NCBI GenBank assembly: GCA_964607915.1 | Contig: CAZSMU010000074.1 | Span: 1 to 18,298, forward strand | Direction of reading: 5' to 3' | Length of the DNA stretch: 18,298 nt | DNA from: JADJPL01 sp964607915 | Lineage (GTDB): Bacteria; Bacteroidota; Bacteroidia; Chitinophagales; Saprospiraceae | Shown: positions 14,154-18,298 of the stretch, piece after piece | How the letters are laid out: each line of letters begins with the position of its first letter | How positions within the stretch are numbered: the stretch's first letter is position 1 | The notes under the pieces: model-generated | Seen by the model: the letters and a program-made list of their open reading frames with translations, nothing else | What the model was told of the DNA's origin: nothing | Databases searched by the model: none | Program-made: the position numbers and the translations under genes

Positions 14154-14470
14154 AGTGTCCTCAACTGGAAAAGGGATAAGGACTCTAGTTCCTGCATCAT
14201 CAGGTTGATGCCTGGATACGGCCTGCCCTTCAGAGGGCAGGCCCTTCATCAGCGGTCCTGTAAAGCAAAAGACCTGCTGCGTGGAGTCAGCGAGGAAGGA
14301 AATAAAGAGCCGTTTTTTGTCGAAAAAAAGGCTTTTAGAGAGAGTCTAAGTCCGCTCTATGACCGAAAAAGGTAAAGTACGGACAAAAAAGGTCTTTCTG
14401 ACCTCTTGATGACTCCCCGCGCAGCAAAAAGGATATGTATTTTTTACTTCATCAAAAAAGGAACTAGAGT
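14154..14470 (+). promoter_or_regulatory. Structured 5' leader of glnA, candidate riboregulator
   Basis: A mutually compatible nested fold is visible by eye. P1: ACTCTAGTTCCT (14182-14193) pairs perfectly with 14459-14470, covering the AAGGA Shine-Dalgarno and ending next to the ATG at 14471. Inside P1 are hairpins 14194-14199/14206-14211, 14221-14229/14234-14242 (9 bp, TCAG loop) and 14250-14257/14271-14279 (8 bp, one bulge). P2 is GGAGTCA (14283-14289) with 14410-14416, extended by GCG/CGC across a mismatch. P2 encloses 14308-14318/14323-14333, 14350-14354/14380-14384 and 14390-14394/14400-14404. An alternative helix 14154-14161/14179-14186 (7 of 8 pairs) competes with P1. It resembles no riboswitch, tmRNA, SRP or RNase P RNA that I can recognise. 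Function is inferred. Confidence 0.55.
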
Positions 14471-16663
14471 ATGAGCCTTTCCAGATTCAGCGCCTTGGAG
14501 ACTGTTTTCACCAGGCCTTCGCACGAGCTGGCCTTCGCAGAGGTGCCTGCCGAAAAAATTTCTTCGTTCTTCGGATGCAACGTCTTCAACGACGAATCCA
14601 TGGAGGAATACCTCAGCAAGGAAGCCTATAAGTCGCTCAAAAAAACCATCCACTCGGGAGCCAAACTGTCCCGCGAACAGGCAGACCTCGTGGCCAACGG
14701 CATGAAAAAGTGGGCCATGGATATGGGCGCCACGCACTACACGCACTGGTTTCAGCCGCTGACGGGTCTCACCGCAGAAAAGCACGACTCTTTCTTCACC
14801 CTGACGCCCGATGGGCAGGTACTCGAAGAGTTCACCGGCGATGCGCTGGTACAGCAGGAACCGGACGGCTCCAGCTTCCCCGGCGGCGGCTTGCGCTCCA
14901 CCTTTGAAGCGAGAGGATATACGGCGTGGGACCCCACCTCCCCGGCGTTTATCATGGAGATTGGCCAGGGCAAAACGCTCTGTATTCCCACTATCTTTGT
15001 AACCTACTCGGGCGATGCCCTGGACTATAAACTACCCCTGCTCAAGTCGCAGTCCTACCTGGAGAAAGCAGCCGTACCCGTCTGCCAGATGTTCGACCCG
15101 GAGGTATCGCGGGTGCATGCTACCTTGGGATGGGAACAGGAGTACTTCCTGGTGGACGAGGCCCTCTACTCCGCGCGCCCCGACCTGGTGCTCAGCGGCA
15201 GGACCTTGCTGGGCAAGCACTCTCCGAAAGGGCAGCAGTTGGAAGATCACTATTTCGGTGCTATCCCCGAGCGCGTGCTTTCTTTCATGCGCGATCTGGA
15301 GACGGAGGCGCATAAGCTCGGCATCCCGGTGCGCACCCGCCACAATGAGGTAGGCCCCGGGCAGTACGAACTCGCACCTATGTTCGAGGAAGTAAACGTG
15401 GCCGTGGACCACAACCAGTTGCTCATGGACGTCATGGACCGCGTGGCCAGGCGCCATAAACTCCGCGTGATCCTACACGAGAAGCCTTTCGCCGGCGTCA
15501 ATGGCTCAGGCAAGCACAACAACTGGTCCATGGGTACCAATACCGGCAAAAACCTGCTCAGCCCCGGTAAAAACCCCGGTAAAAACCTCCAGTTCCTGAC
15601 CTTCTTCGTATGTACGGTCCAGGCGGTCAGCCGCTATGCGGATCTGCTCCGCGCCAGCGTCGCCTCCGCTTCCAATGACCATCGCCTGGGAGCCAACGAA
15701 GCACCGCCCGCCATCGTGTCCGTCTTCCTGGGCGACTCCATGACCAAACTGCTGAACAATATCGAAGCCGGTATCGAAGGGAATGAAAGTGGGGTGAAAG
15801 AAGTCCATAACCTGCTGAGCAAAATCCCGGACCTGGAAAAAGACAATACCGACCGGAACCGCACCTCGCCCTTTGCCTTCACCGGCAATAAGTTCGAAAT
15901 CCGTATGGTGGGCTCCTCGATGAACTGCGCCGCTCCTATGACAATCATGAATACCATCATGGGCCGCCAGTTGAAGGACTTCAAAGCAGAAGTGGATACG
16001 CTGATCGCAGGGGGTGTGGAAAAGGAAGCCGCTATCCTGAGCGTCATCAAAAAGTATATCGTAGCGTCAAAAAGTGTACGCTTCGAAGGGGATAACTACA
16101 GCGATGAGTGGAAGGCAGAGGCAGCGCGCCGCGGCCTGAGCAACACGCCCAACACACCCGACGCCCTCAAGGCCTACGCGTCGGCTGCAGCAGAGGAACT
16201 CTTCTACTCCTCCGGCGTGTTCACCGAGCGGGAGCTACATGCCCACTATGACGTGATGTGCGACAGCTATGTCCTCAAACTGCAAATCGAATCGCGCACC
16301 CTGGGGGAAATGGCTATCAACCACGTGCTGCCCGCCGCAGTAGCCTACCAAACGGACCTGGCCAACAACGTGGCCAGCCTGCGCGAACTGGGCCTCCCCG
16401 AGTCAGCCTACAAAGCGCAACTCGAAATCGTGACCAAAATTTCCGAGAATATCAACGGCATGAAAGAAGCGGTAGATGGCATGACCACCGCCCGCAAAGT
16501 TGCTAACGAACTGGAACATGCAGAGGAGAAGGCGCACGCCTATTGCAGCGGCGTGAAGCCCTATATGGAAACCATCCGCACCTTCGCCGACCGCCTGGAA
16601 TACCTGGTGGATGACCGCGAATGGCCGCTGGTTAAGTATCGCGAGATGATGTTCGTGCGTTGA
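14471..16663 (+). CDS. glnA: Glutamine synthetase type III
   Basis: Glutamine synthetase makes glutamine from glutamate, ammonia and ATP and is the main entry of ammonium into biosynthesis. The 730-residue length, the N-terminal extension (WFQPLTG at 93-99, SSFPGGGLRSTFEARGYTAWDP at about 134-155) and overall pattern mark type III (GlnN), common in Bacteroidota. Catalytic-region motifs include WEQEYF (221-226), NEVGPGQYELAP (292-303), HNQLLMD (314-320) and NGSGKHNNWS (344-353). An exact 12-bp tandem repeat (15562-15585) encodes PGKNPGKN. ATG 14471 has AAGGA eight bases upstream, one of the few good Shine-Dalgarno sequences here, and that sequence lies in the P1 helix. A terminator follows. 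The symbol glnN is also used for this type. Confidence 0.96.
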   Translation: MSLSRFSALETVFTRPSHELAFAEVPAEKISSFFGCNVFNDESMEEYLSKEAYKSLKKTIHSGAKLSREQADLVANGMKKWAMDMGATHYTHWFQPLTGLTAEKHDSFFTLTPDGQVLEEFTGDALVQQEPDGSSFPGGGLRSTFEARGYTAWDPTSPAFIMEIGQGKTLCIPTIFVTYSGDALDYKLPLLKSQSYLEKAAVPVCQMFDPEVSRVHATLGWEQEYFLVDEALYSARPDLVLSGRTLLGKHSPKGQQLEDHYFGAIPERVLSFMRDLETEAHKLGIPVRTRHNEVGPGQYELAPMFEEVNVAVDHNQLLMDVMDRVARRHKLRVILHEKPFAGVNGSGKHNNWSMGTNTGKNLLSPGKNPGKNLQFLTFFVCTVQAVSRYADLLRASVASASNDHRLGANEAPPAIVSVFLGDSMTKLLNNIEAGIEGNESGVKEVHNLLSKIPDLEKDNTDRNRTSPFAFTGNKFEIRMVGSSMNCAAPMTIMNTIMGRQLKDFKAEVDTLIAGGVEKEAAILSVIKKYIVASKSVRFEGDNYSDEWKAEAARRGLSNTPNTPDALKAYASAAAEELFYSSGVFTERELHAHYDVMCDSYVLKLQIESRTLGEMAINHVLPAAVAYQTDLANNVASLRELGLPESAYKAQLEIVTKISENINGMKEAVDGMTTARKVANELEHAEEKAHAYCSGVKPYMETIRTFADRLEYLVDDREWPLVKYREMMFVR

Positions 16664-16716
16664 TTCCGCACAGCAAGGAATACGTTGTATAGGTTTAGTA
16701 TGAAATCACCAGACGC

Positions 16717-16797
16717 GTTGCCAAGGGGCCAATAACTCCCCTTCCAACAAGTTCATTCCAGGAGGCCACCCGAGGCAAGCGGGCGGCCTCTTTTTTT
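16717..16797 (+). terminator. glnA terminator region, two hairpins
   Basis: A first hairpin pairs GTTG and AAGGGG (16717-16728) with CCCCTT and CAAC (16738-16748). The second, GAGGCC-CCCG (16762-16772) with CGGG-GGCCTC (16780-16790), has one mismatch and is followed by seven T (16791-16797), a canonical intrinsic terminator for glnA. On the minus strand no T run follows, so korB would need another signal. Confidence 0.85.
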
Positions 16798-16801
16798 AGC
16801 C

Positions 16802-17854
16802 TTACCGCAAGCCGGCGTTGATGTCCTTCAATATGCCCGCGCCAGGGCACAAATCACGCTCTTTCAATGCATTCAGTGGCGTTTTTGTCGTTTTTATCAT
16901 CCCGTGCAAGTCTTTCTTTTCCTGGTCGAGGAATAAGAGGCCGGTCAGTATCTGGTTCTCGGTGCGCGCCTGGTGCAAGGCCTGCATGGCCGACAGGCGG
17001 TCTAATGGATTCCACGCCCCCGACAGTTTGTGGAATTTGAGCCAGGAGCCGTCGTGGAGCTGTACGTCGGTCGTAGCACCGGCCCGGTAGTTCGCGGTGA
17101 TTTCTTCTTGTTCAGGGATGAAATCTACGGCGCCGGTGGCATCAATGTGCTCGCGGACGAAGTCGTACGACTTGGTGGACCCTTTATTGTTGTTAAAGGT
17201 GACACAGGGTGAAATGACATTGATGAACGCAAACCCGGGGTGGGCCATGGCCGCTTTGATGAGGGGCGTCAGTTGTCTTTTGTCGCCGGAGAAACTCTGC
17301 GCCACGAAGGTAGCACCCAGTTCAATCGCCAAGCCACAGAGGTCAATCGCCGAAAAGAGGTTGGTATTCCCGGATTTATTGACCGAGCCCTCGTCGGCAG
17401 TAGCGGAATCCTGTCCTTTGGTAAGCCCGTAGCAACCGTTGTTCATGACGATATACACCATATTGAGGTTGCGCCGAACTACGTGCACAAACTGCCCCAT
17501 TCCGATGGAGGCCGTATCCCCGTCACCTGAAACGCCGAGGTAGATCAAATCGCGGTTGGCCATGCTGGCCCCAGTGGCCACGGAGGGCATCCGCCCATGC
17601 ACACTGTTGAACCCGTGCGAGTTGCCGAGAAAATAGGTCGGCGTTTTGGATGAGCACCCAATACCGGAGAGCTTCGCGAGGCGGTGGGGCATGATGTCCA
17701 TCTCGTACGCCGCCTGGATGATGGAGGCGCTGATGGAATCGTGGCCACAGCCGGCGCACAAGGTAGAAAGGGCACCTTCGTAGTAGTTGAGGGTATAGCC
17801 CAGTTTGTTCTTGGGCAGGTCGGGGTGGCGGAATTTCGGCTTTTGATAGGTCAT
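16802..17854 (-). CDS. korB: 2-oxoacid:ferredoxin oxidoreductase subunit beta (2-oxoglutarate type)
   Basis: The beta subunit carries thiamine diphosphate and the proximal iron-sulfur cluster and, with the alpha subunit, oxidatively decarboxylates a 2-oxoacid to acyl-CoA while reducing ferredoxin (TCA cycle or its reverse). The 350-residue protein has LCAGCGHD (C33, C36), C67 and a later Cys in ISPCVTFNNNKGS as cluster candidates. The ThDP motif runs from GDGD (110-113) to NN (138-139), with the Bacteroidota-typical GCYGLTKGQ after it. 2-Oxoglutarate is the likeliest substrate from overall likeness, but pyruvate or branched acids cannot be excluded. The start overlaps the korA stop as ATGA (17851-17854), implying translational coupling. 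Convergent with glnA. Confidence 0.9.
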   Translation of the reverse strand: MTYQKPKFRHPDLPKNKLGYTLNYYEGALSTLCAGCGHDSISASIIQAAYEMDIMPHRLAKLSGIGCSSKTPTYFLGNSHGFNSVHGRMPSVATGASMANRDLIYLGVSGDGDTASIGMGQFVHVVRRNLNMVYIVMNNGCYGLTKGQDSATADEGSVNKSGNTNLFSAIDLCGLAIELGATFVAQSFSGDKRQLTPLIKAAMAHPGFAFINVISPCVTFNNNKGSTKSYDFVREHIDATGAVDFIPEQEEITANYRAGATTDVQLHDGSWLKFHKLSGAWNPLDRLSAMQALHQARTENQILTGLLFLDQEKKDLHGMIKTTKTPLNALKERDLCPGAGILKDINAGLR

Positions 17855-18298
17855 GCTACTCGGGTTGAAAAGACTTTGAAAAATTCATGCACCTGCTGTG
17901 AAATGTACTGCGCCGTGATAGGCATACCGTCGTAATTGAGCACGGAGATCAGCTTATGGGGCGACAGGCCCAGCTCAATCATGAGCAGGCTTTTCATCTG
18001 GGCGTCGCGGTTCTGTTCGACTACGAAAATGGCGTCGTGTGACTGCATAAAGTCAACGACGGACTGGTTGAACGGGAAGGCGCGCAACAACATGCCGTCG
18101 AGGATCGTCCCTTGTTCGGACAGCACTTCCATAGCTTCTTCTGCGGAATGGCGGGAGGTGCCAAAAAAGAGTATGCCGTAGGAAGAGCGGCTCTCCGTCT
18201 GATACAGGTGCGGGGCGGGCACATACTCCCGCGCCGTATGCCATTTTTTGACAAGGCGATCCATATTCCGCTGGTAAGCAGCGCCATTCTCGGTATAG
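17851..18298 (-). CDS. korA: 2-oxoacid:ferredoxin oxidoreductase subunit alpha, C-terminal part
   Basis: This is a partial gene: the frame runs off the right edge and only the last 148 residues are visible. It reads YTENGAAYQRNMDRLVKKWHTAREYVPAP at the left of the protein, then a SYGILFFGTSRHSAEEAMEVL segment and FPFNQSVVDFMQSHDAIFVVEQNRDAQMKSLL, typical of the C-terminal domains of the alpha subunit (pyrimidine-binding/transketolase C-like). An in-frame ATG at 18264 is internal, because conserved coding continues upstream of it. The stop overlaps the korB start by 4 bases. Confidence 0.88.
   Translation of the reverse strand, partial: YTENGAAYQRNMDRLVKKWHTAREYVPAPHLYQTESRSSYGILFFGTSRHSAEEAMEVLSEQGTILDGMLLRAFPFNQSVVDFMQSHDAIFVVEQNRDAQMKSLLMIELGLSPHKLISVLNYDGMPITAQYISQQVHEFFKVFSTRVA

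Larger units (their letters stand above)
13891..14470. other. 580-base gene-free region upstream of glnA
   Basis: No credible coding frame is visible on either strand. The left part (13891-14042) holds the weak start region of the minus-strand HhH/barrel gene, then an AT-rich stretch (13985-14040) with two ATCAATTT repeats. The right part holds a promoter-like pair (14043-14076), a 14-bp palindrome (14084-14097) and a long structured leader (14154-14470), annotated separately. Confidence 0.7.

Noticed and set aside
14182..14470. MITE bounded by 12-bp terminal inverted repeats
   Set aside because: No target-site duplication flanks the repeats, the right repeat coincides with the glnA ribosome-binding site, and other nested helices are present, so an RNA leader fits better. 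A second genomic copy would revive the idea.
14100..14470. Known structured RNA (tmRNA, RNase P RNA, SRP RNA, 6S RNA)
   Set aside because: I looked for the tmRNA tag and acceptor, the RNase P conserved regions, the SRP GGAAGCAGCC-like apical loop and a 6S-type central bubble, and saw none of them.
15562..15585. Exact 12-bp tandem repeat within glnA
   Set aside because: It encodes PGKNPGKN in a region where type III enzymes have a similar SPGKxPxxN loop of the same length; it is unlikely to be an expansion with effect.
1..18298. CRISPR arrays, tRNA/rRNA genes, insertion sequences, prophage
   Set aside because: No spaced direct repeats, tRNA-like cloverleaf with CCA-type end, rRNA core sequence, transposase or integrase motif was found on either strand.

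Overview
The window reads as ordinary chromosome of a Bacteroidota bacterium of fairly high GC (by eye about 55%). A marine or environmental lineage of the Saprospiria type is my guess; the phylum call is firmer than the class. The evidence is: promoter boxes of the Bacteroidota form TAnnTTTG, often extended to TAnnTTTGCG, in front of several genes; weak or absent Shine-Dalgarno sequences at most starts; a long type III glutamine synthetase; a lipoprotein FKBP isomerase; a helix-hairpin-helix/outer-membrane-barrel protein of a kind I associate with this phylum; and a KorAB-type 2-oxoacid:ferredoxin oxidoreductase. All genes have normal core-genome relatives. I see no phage, transposase, CRISPR array, rRNA or tRNA.

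Layout. 1-2.8 kb: recF (minus; it stops early at the window edge) is divergent from pdhA (pyruvate dehydrogenase E1 alpha), followed by ndk; a perfect 30-bp bidirectional hairpin separates ndk from the convergent mutS2. 2.9-5.2 kb: mutS2 (minus). 5.4-8.6 kb: aroC, an NrnA-like DHH phosphoesterase and an FKBP lipoprotein, all plus strand, with a 20-bp perfect palindrome in front of aroC. 8.6-10.8 kb: prfB (RF2) with the classic programmed +1 frameshift, flanked by long palindromes, then a YebC/PmpR-family gene. 10.8-13.9 kb (minus): a secreted HhH/beta-barrel protein, QueD/6-pyruvoyl-tetrahydropterin synthase, and a phosphomannose-isomerase-like cupin. 13.9-16.8 kb: a 580-bp gene-free region leading into glnA type III, ended by a terminator. 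16.8-18.3 kb (minus): korB and the 3' end of korA, overlapping by ATGA.

Functionally the window covers central carbon and nitrogen metabolism (pdhA, korAB, glnA, aroC, ndk), translation and ribosome quality control (prfB, yebC, mutS2), and nucleotide or DNA maintenance (recF, nrnA). The protein-coding content is conventional. The most interesting material is non-coding. The glnA leader (about 14,154-14,470) can fold into nested long-range helices, one of which covers the glnA Shine-Dalgarno and reaches the start codon, with a mutually exclusive alternative helix upstream; it is a candidate undescribed riboregulator. There is also a set of long intergenic palindromes with related arm sequences (5.42, 8.61, 8.73 and 9.91 kb). 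All RNA folding was done by eye.
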